Shown: in pieces, positions 32,877 through 41,970 of the stretch
Layout: every line of letters starts with the position of its first letter
Numbering within the stretch: the stretch's first letter is position 1
From: Eubacterium sp. ER2
GTDB lineage: Bacteria > Bacillota > Clostridia > Lachnospirales > Lachnospiraceae
DNA: 63,498 nt
Reading direction: 5' to 3'
Assembly: GCF_000765215.1 (NCBI RefSeq)
Contig: NZ_JPJE01000034.1
Span: forward strand, 1 to 63,498
Position numbers and translations under genes: made by a program
Notes under the pieces: model-generated
The model's input: the letters and a program-made list of their open reading frames with translations, nothing else
The model's database searches: none
Told to the model about the DNA's origin: nothing

Positions 32877-34653
32877 GAAGCTCCCCTCCTTCCTCTTTTT
32901 TGGCAGCCTGGTCCTTCACGGACATGTGGGCCGCCCACATCTGGCTGTAGAGACCGCCCTGGGCCAGCAGCTCCCCGTGGGTTCCCGCGGCGTCCACCCT
33001 GCCATCCCGGATCACAAAGATCCGATCCGCATCGCTGACGGTGGACAGGCGGTGGGCGATGACGATAAGCGTCTTTCCCTGCACCAGCCTGGCCACGGAG
33101 GCCTGGATCACCGCCTCGTTCTCCGGGTCCATGTAGGCAGAGGCCTCATCCAGTATCACGATGGGCGCGTCCTTCAGCATAGCCCGGGCAATGGCGATGC
33201 GCTGCCGCTCGCCGCCGGACAGATGGCCGCCGCTGCCCCCTGCCACTGTGTCGTAGCCTTTTTCCAGGCCCATGATGAAGTCGTGGCAGCCGCTCCTTCT
33301 GGCCACCTCCTCCACCTCCCCGTCCGTGGCGCCGGGGCGCCCCATACGGATATTTTCCCGGATGGTGTCGTCAAAGAGGTAATTGTCCTGGGAGACGTAG
33401 GCGATCCTCCGGTTATACTCCTCCAGGGACAGATCCCGGATGTCCACGCCGCCGATCCGGATGCTCCCCTCCTTCACATCCCAGAGGGAGGCGATCAGCT
33501 TGGCGATGGTGGACTTGCCGGAACCGGAGGGCCCCACAAGGGCGGCGACGCTGCCCGAGGAGATCTCCATGCTGACGCCGTGGAGCACCTCCCTGTCGTG
33601 GTAGGCAAAATGAACGTTTTCCAGCGTGACAGAGTGGTCCGAAGGTCTGGCCCTGTCCTTCTTTGGCCGGTCCAGCTCCTCCTGTGTAAGGATCTCTGTC
33701 ACCTCCCCGATGATGGTCCCCATCTTTCCCAGGTCGTCTGTGTAGGACATGCAGGTGATAAGGGGCTGGATGAGGCCCACGGACAGCAGGATGATCATGA
33801 TGAAATCCACCGGAGCCAGGCTGCCGTTCCTGACAAAGAGTCCCCCAAAGGGCAGCACCGTCAGGGCCGTGCAGGGGATCACCACCATGCCCAGGGAGAA
33901 GGGGATATTGCACTTTCGCATCCACTCCACATAGCAGGCCGCCCCCTCCTTTGCCGCTGTGACAAACCGGTCGTAGGAGGTCTTCGCCTTCCCGAAGGCC
34001 TTGATGACCTCGATGCCGTTGATGTACTCCACCGCTGTGTCATTTAAGGTCTTTGTCTTTGCCAGTACATTTTTGTAGTTCTCCTCGTACCCGATCATCA
34101 TCATGGAGTAGAACAAAAGTCCCAGGGGCAGGGTGATAAGAGAGATGAGCGCCATCCTCCAGTCGATGGTCAGCATGTAGAGGAACACCAGCACCGGGGC
34201 CAGTATATTTCCCGTAAACTCCGGCAGCACGTGGGCCAGCGTGGTCTCAATGCTGTCCGTCCTCTCCATCATGATGTTCTTCAGCGTCCCTGACGGTCTG
34301 TCCTTCACGTACCCTAACGGAACCCGGGACAGCTTGTCGCACATCATCCTGCGCAGCTGGGCCAGCACATGAAAGGTGGCCTTGTGGGAGCAGGTTGTGG
34401 AAATGCTGTGAAGGATGACCCTGGCCGTCCAGAACGCGGCCATGACAAGGCCGGACGCCAGATAGGCCTGCCAGTTCCTGTCCCCCTCCACCAGTCTGTG
34501 GATCATATCCCCCATGATCAAATAGGGGATGACTCCGCACACCACGCCCACGGCTGCCACCGCCACGCTGACTGCGTAGAGCCCCCTGTGGGTTCCCGCA
34601 AATGTCATGACCCACCCCAGGGTAGACCTTTCCTTCTTTCTTTTTGCTTCCAA
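32869..34653 (-). CDS. ABC exporter-type half-transporter (first subunit)
   Basis: 594 residues with six helices and a C-terminal ATPase: Walker A GPSGSGKST, signature LSGGERQR, Walker B IVILDEASAYMD, H-loop IAHRLST. I place the start at TTG 34653 because AAAGGAGGG lies 7 nt before it; the ATG at 34689 would put that site inside the gene. It is related to the ABC protein at 41971-43701 (shared GTLKxM, EYINGxEVxKxF and SLxxLN/EYNxxIxYVSQ patterns). A 16-bp palindrome precedes it. Pairs with the next gene. Confidence 0.88.
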   Translation of the reverse strand: MEAKRKKERSTLGWVMTFAGTHRGLYAVSVAVAAVGVVCGVIPYLIMGDMIHRLVEGDRNWQAYLASGLVMAAFWTARVILHSISTTCSHKATFHVLAQLRRMMCDKLSRVPLGYVKDRPSGTLKNIMMERTDSIETTLAHVLPEFTGNILAPVLVFLYMLTIDWRMALISLITLPLGLLFYSMMMIGYEENYKNVLAKTKTLNDTAVEYINGIEVIKAFGKAKTSYDRFVTAAKEGAACYVEWMRKCNIPFSLGMVVIPCTALTVLPFGGLFVRNGSLAPVDFIMIILLSVGLIQPLITCMSYTDDLGKMGTIIGEVTEILTQEELDRPKKDRARPSDHSVTLENVHFAYHDREVLHGVSMEISSGSVAALVGPSGSGKSTIAKLIASLWDVKEGSIRIGGVDIRDLSLEEYNRRIAYVSQDNYLFDDTIRENIRMGRPGATDGEVEEVARRSGCHDFIMGLEKGYDTVAGGSGGHLSGGERQRIAIARAMLKDAPIVILDEASAYMDPENEAVIQASVARLVQGKTLIVIAHRLSTVSDADRIFVIRDGRVDAAGTHGELLAQGGLYSQMWAAHMSVKDQAAKKEEGGELHA

Positions 34654-34695
34654 ATGAAATCCCTCCTTTATTCTTACCTTCCGTCTCATCCGTGC

Positions 34696-34711
34696 GTTAG
34701 TTATTTCTAAC
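34696..34711 (-). promoter_or_regulatory. palindrome GTTAG-N6-CTAAC before the ABC pair
   Basis: GTTAGTTATTTCTAAC on the plus strand, 43-58 nt upstream of the TTG start. The reverse-strand version GGTTAGAAATAACTAAC matches 15 of 17 bases of the element before the ABC gene at 41971. It is a likely binding site of a common regulator; the GGTTAG half-site recalls DtxR-family boxes (inference). Confidence 0.6.
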
Positions 34712-34751
34712 CGTCTGGCAAAAGAAAAAGGGAATGCTCCCTGTTTTCTCC

Positions 34752-35435
34752 TCAGCGGCTTTCGCCGCCGCTCTGTGTATCCGCATCTTCACCGGCCTCC
34801 CTGGCTTCGCCCCCGTCAAAATCAACGCCCATGATCCGCATCCACCCGCCGGTGTGGAACTCCCTCAGCTGCCGTATCCGCCTGGACGCCGCCTCCTTTT
34901 CCATATCGTGGGCCACCATCTCAAACATGCCAGTAAACAGGCCGCTGGAGATCATGTGACACAGCTCCCTGTCTATCTCGGGCATGGGATGTCCTGTGGA
35001 CTCCACGGCCTCGATGTAGCGGTAGGTGGCCTCCACCTCCTTCTCTGTCATCTCATGGATAAACTGTTCATAGGACGTGCCCCCGGCGGAGCAGATGAGG
35101 AGCTTGCACTCTGTGTAATGGTCATACACATAGTCCAGGATCTGCCCTATACAGTCGCCTGTCACCCGGGACATGGCGCCGGTCTGCTCACTGGCGGGCA
35201 TCTCCCGGATGGCGGCAAGTCCCTGGTCAAAAAAACCCATCACTGCCCTGGCGTGGGGCCCTGCCAGAGCGTCAAAGAGGGCCTCCTTTGTGGGGTAATA
35301 CCGGTAAAATGCCCCGGTGGTGACGCCCGCCTCCTTCACGATCCTGCGAAGGGAAGCCCGCTCAAAGCCCTTTTCCAGGAATTCCTCCCGGGCCGCCTCA
35401 AGGATCCTCTCCTGTGTTCCCTTCTCTTCTTCCAT
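34752..35435 (-). CDS. TetR-family repressor
   Basis: 227-residue regulator with an N-terminal helix-turn-helix (ERILEAAREEFLEKGFERASLRRIVKEAGVTTGAFYRYYPTKEALF, about 7-50) and an all-helical ligand domain; the C-terminal tail is acidic and Gly-rich. ATG 35435 follows GGGGAGG; the longer frame lacks family similarity. The two ABC genes follow 98 nt downstream on the same strand. A perfect inverted repeat at 35523-35550 is the likely self-operator. Confidence 0.9.
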   Translation of the reverse strand: MEEEKGTQERILEAAREEFLEKGFERASLRRIVKEAGVTTGAFYRYYPTKEALFDALAGPHARAVMGFFDQGLAAIREMPASEQTGAMSRVTGDCIGQILDYVYDHYTECKLLICSAGGTSYEQFIHEMTEKEVEATYRYIEAVESTGHPMPEIDRELCHMISSGLFTGMFEMVAHDMEKEAASRRIRQLREFHTGGWMRIMGVDFDGGEAREAGEDADTQSGGESR

Positions 35436-35522
35436 GGCCTTCCTCCCCTTTGTATCCTGCCTCTCCCCGCCGGAAACAGCCTCCGCTGCTGCGGCCCCTT
35501 TCACATCGGACCTTCCGGCAGA

Positions 35523-35550
35523 GATAACAGTGTGTGCTAACACTGTTATC
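35523..35550. promoter_or_regulatory. 28-bp inverted repeat, probable TetR operator
   Basis: GATAACAGTGT (35523-35533) and ACACTGTTATC (35540-35550) are perfect 11-bp inverted repeats around a 6-bp centre, 88 bp upstream of the TetR start. Length and symmetry suit a TetR dimer pair. Confidence 0.75.
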
Positions 35551-35696
35551 AGTGTAGCAGAAAATGTGTCCGGGCACAAGAGGAAGGGCTGTATATGAGA
35601 TTTTTTCTCAACTGGGATAAAGGTATAAGAAAAGGCAGGCTCCTGTCCTCTGGAGCCTGCCGGCTGTTGACTGATCATTTTCACGCGATTTTGCGG

Positions 35697-36263
35697 TTAT
35701 TTCTCTGTCTGTGTTCCCCGCAGGGTCCTGATGTGATGGATGCCGTAGAGGGCAAAGGACAAAAGCAGCATGGCCGCACAGATTCCGATCAGGAGCCGGG
35801 ATACCCCCTCAGGGATATTGTACCAGAACAGGTGCAGGACCATCATGGCGTAAATCAGCCAGGTGGTGACCTTTCCGTGCCAGTCAGCCCCGAACACGCT
35901 GCCCGTCTTCCGTATCACCAGAAGTCCGGTGATGGCCATGAAGATTTCTTTTACCACCATGATGGCAAGCGGGACTGCCATGAGGGGAAATCTGGTCAGG
36001 AGACAGGCCAGCATGGCTGCCTGGGTCAGCTTGTCCGCCACCGGGTCCAGCACCTTCCCCAGGTCGCTGGTCATATGAAAATGCCTGGCTATGAGCCCGT
36101 CCGCCGTGTCCGTCAGGCCTGATATCACCAGCACGATGCCGGTCCATATATACTCCTTCTGCACGCAGTACAGCCAGGCAAAGACCGGTATCAGGCAGAG
36201 CCGGAAAAAGGACAGGAGATTGGGAATGGTCAGTATCCTGCGGGTTGTCTCTTCATGCTTCAT
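35697..36263 (-). CDS. pgsA: CDP-alcohol phosphatidyltransferase (PgsA-like)
   Basis: 188-residue integral membrane enzyme. The family motif D-x2-D-G-x2-A-R-x8-G-x3-D-x3-D is complete: Asp52, Asp55, Gly56, Arg60, Gly69, Asp73, Asp77. It probably makes phosphatidylglycerol-phosphate from CDP-diacylglycerol and glycerol-3-phosphate; another acceptor alcohol cannot be ruled out. Four to six helices. The N-terminal part TIPNLLSFFRLCLIPVF is PgsA-like. Own promoter; AAGGAG precedes the start. Confidence 0.85.
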   Translation of the reverse strand: MKHEETTRRILTIPNLLSFFRLCLIPVFAWLYCVQKEYIWTGIVLVISGLTDTADGLIARHFHMTSDLGKVLDPVADKLTQAAMLACLLTRFPLMAVPLAIMVVKEIFMAITGLLVIRKTGSVFGADWHGKVTTWLIYAMMVLHLFWYNIPEGVSRLLIGICAAMLLLSFALYGIHHIRTLRGTQTEK

Positions 36264-36352
36264 GGCGGGATGCTCCTTTTTATCTTGGCCTCATTGTCCA
36301 TCTGCCGGACACCGCCGCCCGACAGAAAAGCCCTGAGGTCTGTCTGTGTAAA

Positions 36353-36381
36353 AGTATATACCAAAGTCAGCCCTCAGGCAA
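36353..36381 (-). promoter_or_regulatory. promoter of the PgsA-like gene
   Basis: On the reverse strand TTGCCT (36381-36376), 17-nt spacer, TATACT (36358-36353), about 90 nt before the ATG. Confidence 0.5.
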
Positions 36382-36428
36382 GGCATCCCGGAAAAATCAG
36401 GTCAGCTCCTTAATAAAGCTCCCGCACT

Positions 36429-37913
<1,485 letters not shown>

Positions 37914-39815
37914 TCAGCGTACTACCAGTATCTCATCAAGCTCCTTCACCGGCCCGGAGGCGGTGGCAGACACATCCGCAAATGCATCCGTGTTGGATAC
38001 GATGACCGGAGTCGTGATGTCATATCCCGCCTTCACGATCTCATCCTTGTCAAACTCCAGGATAACTTCTCCCTTCTTGACTGTATCTCCGGAAGCCTTT
38101 TTCGGATAGAAATATTTTCCCTCCAGATTTACCGTGTCCATGCCTACATGTATCAGCAATTCCACACCGTCACTGCTGGTCATCCCGACCGCATGTCCGG
38201 TCTCAAACATCATATCTATCTTCCCGTCAAAGGGGGATGCCACTTCGCCCTTCTCCGGGATGACAGCGGCTCCTTTTCCCAGGATTCCCTGTGAAAATGT
38301 AGCGTCCTTCACCTGCTCCAGCGGAATGCACTCTCCCTGGATAGGGCTCAGGATACGGATTTCTTTTCCCTCTGGAAGGGGAGCGGCTGCAGGCTGGGCC
38401 TCTTCTGCCAGGATAGCCTCATCCTCGTCATCCTCGTCCACAATATCTTCAAAGCCGATCAGCATAGTGGCGATAAATGCCACAATGACTGTTATGACAA
38501 TGGTAAGGGCCGCTATCAGAAGGCTGGCTGCTCTGTCCTCCTCCACATACTGGACGATCGTCACGATTGCCGGTGTCGCGATGCCAAAGCACTTCATCTG
38601 GAAAAAACCGCCGAAGAGTCCGCCTGCGACAGCTCCGATGCAGGCCCCCAGCATTGGCCTTTTCAGTCTCAGTGTCACACCGTAGAGAGCGGGCTCTGTA
38701 ATACCTGCCACAAGTGCGGAAAACGCGGAGGAGCCGGCAACCTGTTTGAAGTCTTTGTTTTTGCTCTTTACAGATACGGCGAGAGAAGCAGCACCCTGCG
38801 CCATGTTGGAGCATAGCTCACCGATACAGATAAAGTTCTCATATCCGGTTGTTGCGATCATACCGAGCTTTATCGGGGTAAATGCGTGGTGCATGCCGGC
38901 CATGACAACAAACGGATAAATACCGGCCACCAATCCGATGGCGATAAAGCCGAGCTGGTCATGGATAAAGTATACGATATCTGACAGGACATTGCCCAGG
39001 ATTGCCCCCAGAGGTCCCAGTACGATCAGGGCGATCGGTGCCTCGATCAGCACCACCAGCATGGGGCGCAGGAAGTTCTTGGTCACCACGGGCGTAATCT
39101 TATCTGCCAGCTTCTCCACATACTTTAGGGACCATACTGCCAGGATGATCGGGATGACCGAGTAGGAATAGGAAGCATAGGTAACCGGAATAAAGCCGAG
39201 GAATTTTACCACCTCCCCTGCCTCATTTGCATTGCTCATCAGAGAAATAAAATTGGGATGGAGCATGATAAGCGCAATGCTGGCCGCATAGTACATATTT
39301 GTCCCGAATTTCTTTGATGCAGAAATGGCAATCAAAACAGGCATAAAGAAAAAAGCTCCGTCTCCCATAACGCTTAACAGGTTATAGGTATTCCCTTCTG
39401 TATCAAGCACACCTATCATGGGCAGTAGCGTCAAAAGCACCTTGATCATGGCTGCGCCGATGATTGCTGGAATGACCGGCGCCATAATGCCGGAAATCGT
39501 ATCCATCAGCATAGAGACGATTCCCTTCTTTTCCTGCTTCTGTGGTGCTTTCTTCGGAGCCTCGTTTGAGAAGTTGCCAAGCTTATTCAGCTCTGCAAAG
39601 ACATTGGCCACGTCATTTCCTATGATGATCTGGTACTGTCCTGCCTTCTTCATCACTCCCATAACACCTTTTGTCTTTTTCACTGCCTCGTCGTCCACAA
39701 TGGACTCGTCTTTCAGCGTGAATCTTAGCCTGGTCATACAATGTACAAGGCTGATCACATTTTCTTTTCCTCCTACACGCTGCAGGATTTTCTTTGCAAC
39801 ATTTGCGTAATCCAT
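37914..39815 (-). CDS. bglF: PTS beta-glucoside EIIBCA component
   Basis: 633-residue fused permease that imports and phosphorylates beta-glucosides. Domain order is B-C-A: EIIB with Cys26 in SLVHCMTRLRF; EIIC membrane region (about 100-460, with GMHHAFTPIKLGM and SAFSALVAGITEPALYGV); EIIA (about 490-630) with the active His in LLIHVGMDTVNL. An acidic linker (DEDDEDEAILAEE) joins C and A. Controlled by LicT-type antitermination at the site upstream. Confidence 0.93.
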   Translation of the reverse strand: MDYANVAKKILQRVGGKENVISLVHCMTRLRFTLKDESIVDDEAVKKTKGVMGVMKKAGQYQIIIGNDVANVFAELNKLGNFSNEAPKKAPQKQEKKGIVSMLMDTISGIMAPVIPAIIGAAMIKVLLTLLPMIGVLDTEGNTYNLLSVMGDGAFFFMPVLIAISASKKFGTNMYYAASIALIMLHPNFISLMSNANEAGEVVKFLGFIPVTYASYSYSVIPIILAVWSLKYVEKLADKITPVVTKNFLRPMLVVLIEAPIALIVLGPLGAILGNVLSDIVYFIHDQLGFIAIGLVAGIYPFVVMAGMHHAFTPIKLGMIATTGYENFICIGELCSNMAQGAASLAVSVKSKNKDFKQVAGSSAFSALVAGITEPALYGVTLRLKRPMLGACIGAVAGGLFGGFFQMKCFGIATPAIVTIVQYVEEDRAASLLIAALTIVITVIVAFIATMLIGFEDIVDEDDEDEAILAEEAQPAAAPLPEGKEIRILSPIQGECIPLEQVKDATFSQGILGKGAAVIPEKGEVASPFDGKIDMMFETGHAVGMTSSDGVELLIHVGMDTVNLEGKYFYPKKASGDTVKKGEVILEFDKDEIVKAGYDITTPVIVSNTDAFADVSATASGPVKELDEILVVR

Positions 39816-39860
39816 ATCTTCACCTCATTAGAATTAATATATGTATCCCGGAAGTATCCG

Positions 39861-39950
39861 GAAAAAGAAAGACCTAGCCTTAAAGAGCACATTTTCCCGG
39901 GAAATGTACCCTTCAGGGCCAGGTCTTGCTTAACTGAATAATAACAAACC
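39861..39950 (-). promoter_or_regulatory. RAT antiterminator/terminator before the PTS gene
   Basis: On the reverse strand an RNA antiterminator-like element (39950-39921, GGTTTGTTATT ... GCAAGACCT) overlaps the 5' arm of a long terminator (AGGTCTT 39921-39927 with AAGACCT 39869-39875, then T5). It is the SacY/LicT arrangement: binding of the antiterminator should stop the terminator forming. Confidence 0.85.
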
Positions 39951-39956
39951 TGCGAA

Positions 39957-40796
39957 CTAGCGATGCTGTTCGTCCAGTATTCTCTTTATATGAATCAGCA
40001 GATACAGCTCCTCATCTATGCTGATCCGGTATCCGTACTGCTTTTCAATGAACCGGGCCACCTTTTCCACCCCCGTATAGGCATGCCCGTTTTGTGCCAC
40101 CATTGCCTGGTATATCTCCCCCATGCTGTCTTGATAGACCTCACCGTCCAGGACTCTGGCTGAGAAAAATTTTAAATGCGTCAGAAACCTCTGATAGGAC
40201 ACAGAATCCTCGTCAAATTCAATCCTGAAATGTATTTTTACAATCTTGATAATGGCATTAATTAGCTCTGTCATCTTCTGCACATCTGAAACCTCGCTGC
40301 TCTCAAGCTCTGAGGATATAATGTGCATGGCGATAAATCCCGCCTCGTCTTCTCCCAGATCAATATCTGTCATCTTCCGTATCCACTCAATGGCCTCCTT
40401 GGCCACCCTGTATTCCTGTGGATAAAATTTTCGAATTTCGTGTCGCATCAGATTCTTAAGGCTGATTCCGCTCTGGTATCTCTCCACAGCGGAATTGATG
40501 TGATCAGTCAATGTCACATAGAGGGTATCTCTCACCTTCAGTCCTGCTTCTCTAGAAGCATTGACTACCTTGCCGGCAATCTCCAGATATTTCTCCGAGA
40601 TTTCTCTCACCACCTGCTGGAGCCTGTAATTATCCTCCGCACTCTTCAGACAATAAATCTTCTCCACGCGGGACTTGTCCAGCTCTTCACCCTTTTTCTT
40701 TTTAAACCCGATGCCGGCGCCGGTAATGATGATTTCCCGGCCGCACAGGTCCAGCGATACAACTGCATTTGTATTCAGAACTCTGACGATCTTCAC
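39957..40796 (-). CDS. licT: BglG/LicT-family transcription antiterminator
   Basis: 279-residue RNA-binding antiterminator. N-terminal co-antiterminator domain (KIVRVLNTNAVVSLD ... GAGIGFKKKKGEEL, residues 1-60), then two PRDs with the regulatory histidines (LTDHINSAVER in PRD1; AMHIISSELE after GEDEAGFIAMH; HLKFFSAR; LLIHIKRI in PRD2). GTG 40796 is the likely start, as it begins VKIVRVLN like relatives of ~277 residues. It acts on both RAT sites in this operon and is itself regulated by PTS phosphorylation. Confidence 0.93.
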   Translation of the reverse strand: MKIVRVLNTNAVVSLDLCGREIIITGAGIGFKKKKGEELDKSRVEKIYCLKSAEDNYRLQQVVREISEKYLEIAGKVVNASREAGLKVRDTLYVTLTDHINSAVERYQSGISLKNLMRHEIRKFYPQEYRVAKEAIEWIRKMTDIDLGEDEAGFIAMHIISSELESSEVSDVQKMTELINAIIKIVKIHFRIEFDEDSVSYQRFLTHLKFFSARVLDGEVYQDSMGEIYQAMVAQNGHAYTGVEKVARFIEKQYGYRISIDEELYLLIHIKRILDEQHR

Positions 40797-40840
40797 CTGT
40801 TCCTGCCCCCTCCGGCAAGCATCCAAAACGGCTCTGCCAT

Positions 40841-40918
40841 AAAAAAAACTGCCTATAATACTATTTATCCCAGTCAGTATTATAAACAGTCTTGCTTACC
40901 ATTACGTAATAACAAACT
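40841..40918 (-). promoter_or_regulatory. RAT antiterminator/terminator before licT
   Basis: Reverse strand: RAT-like element (40918-40887, GTTTGTTATTACG ... GCAAGACTG) overlapping a terminator stem (AGTATTATAAACAGT 40876-40890 with ACTGCCTATAATACT 40848-40862), followed by T8. It should make licT self-activating. Confidence 0.85.
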
Positions 40919-40986
40919 TAATTTACCTGTATATATTAACAGCTCTCGGTCCATTTGTCTATAGCTATTTTTCTTTTCATCATATA

Positions 40987-41130
40987 TCACAACTTCCCGC
41001 TCTTCTTTTTATGCAATATTTCCAAAATCATTCCCTCTGCCTCGGAGCCGGAAACGGCCTCCTTCTGAAACCCTGACCGCCATTCCCTTTTCGGACTTCG
41101 CATTTCTATCTCAAACATATTGTACGTCAC
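40987..41130 (-). CDS. 47-codon ORF divergent from TetR gene (uncertain)
   Basis: Reverse-strand frame that could start at GTG 41130 (AAGGAG 3 nt before), reading MTYNMFEIEMRSPKREW and ending HKKKSGKL. Basic, no family recognised. It lies between the licT leader and the TetR operator palindromes. It may be a relic or simply noncoding. Confidence 0.2.
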   Translation of the reverse strand: MTYNMFEIEMRSPKREWRSGFQKEAVSGSEAEGMILEILHKKKSGKL

Positions 41131-41166
41131 ATTCTCCTTGACATTTGCCTCTCTCTCTGTTATATT

Positions 41167-41196
41167 GATAATCAGATTATCGGTAATCAAATTATC
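41167..41196 (+). promoter_or_regulatory. two adjacent 15-bp palindromes, probable TetR operator
   Basis: GATAATCAGATTATC (41167-41181) followed without gap by GGTAATCAAATTATC (41182-41196), 34 bp before the TetR start. The first is a perfect inverted repeat; the second is near-perfect. Confidence 0.6.
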
Positions 41197-41230
41197 AGTT
41201 GCTTTCCATGCAAAGTAAGGAGGCACGACC

Positions 41231-41881
41231 ATGGCAGTACCCGACCATTCCATTGACCCGCGCATTATCGAGAGCGCCCGGAAAGAATTCCTGGAGAAGG
41301 GTTTTGAGAAGGCGTCCCTGAAATCCATCTGCGAGGGCGCAGGTGTCACCACCGGTGCCCTCTACAAGCGCTACAAGGGCAAGGAGGACCTGTTCAGCGC
41401 CACTGTACGGCAGACCGTGGAGGAGCTGTACTCTGTGGCGTCTCAGCGGGGGGACAGAGAGCTTTCCCTCATGTCCGACGAAGAGCTGATCAAAGCGTGG
41501 GACATGGACCACTCCGACATGATGTGGTGGTTCCGATACCTCTACGACAGGCACGATGATTTCTACCTGCTCCTTGCCTGCTCGGAGGGGACCAGGTACT
41601 CCCGCTTTGCCCACGACTGGGTGGCCCTCCTCACAAAAGCCACCAGCGCCTTCCTGGAGGAGGCGAAAAGGAGGGGGCTCTGCAGGAAGGATGTGAATCC
41701 GGATGAGCTCCACATCCTCCTGTCCGCATTCTGGACTACCATCTATGAGCCCTTTATCCACCATTTTACATGGGAGCAGATCGAGGCGCACTGTCACATC
41801 GTGTGCAGGCTGTTCAACTGGCACCAGGCCCTTGGCTTCCGGACGACAGAGCCGGGACAGGAAAGCAGCCTCTCCCCCTAG
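41231..41881 (+). CDS. TetR-family regulator
   Basis: 216-residue repressor with helix-turn-helix PRIIESARKEFLEKGFEKASLKSICEGAGVTTGALYKRYKGKEDLF (about 9-53), very similar in wording to the TetR at 34752-35435. The ligand domain contains an aromatic-rich helix (DMMWWFRYLYDRHDDFYLL). Followed by its own terminator and then an ABC transporter gene on the same strand, repeating the TetR-ABC order of the other cluster. Confidence 0.9.
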   Translation: MAVPDHSIDPRIIESARKEFLEKGFEKASLKSICEGAGVTTGALYKRYKGKEDLFSATVRQTVEELYSVASQRGDRELSLMSDEELIKAWDMDHSDMMWWFRYLYDRHDDFYLLLACSEGTRYSRFAHDWVALLTKATSAFLEEAKRRGLCRKDVNPDELHILLSAFWTTIYEPFIHHFTWEQIEAHCHIVCRLFNWHQALGFRTTEPGQESSLSP

Positions 41882-41894
41882 ACACGCCCCTCAC

Positions 41895-41924
41895 AGCCCC
41901 TCTCTTCGGGGAGGGCTTTCTTTT
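41895..41924 (+). terminator. terminator after TetR gene
   Basis: AGCCCCTCTC-TTCG-GGGAGGGCT hairpin with a T-rich tail (TTCTTTTCTC). Confidence 0.6.
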
Positions 41925-41933
41925 CTCTCGTAA

Positions 41934-41949
41934 GTTAGTTTTTCCTAAC
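41934..41949 (+). promoter_or_regulatory. palindrome GTTAG-N6-CTAAC before the lone ABC gene
   Basis: GTTAGTTTTTCCTAAC, 22 nt upstream of the ATG and just before the ribosome site. Read on the other strand it is GGTTAGGAAAAACTAAC, matching the element at 34696-34711 in 15 of 17 bases. Confidence 0.6.
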
Positions 41950-41970
41950 CAAAAAAAGGAGGTTTAAGAC

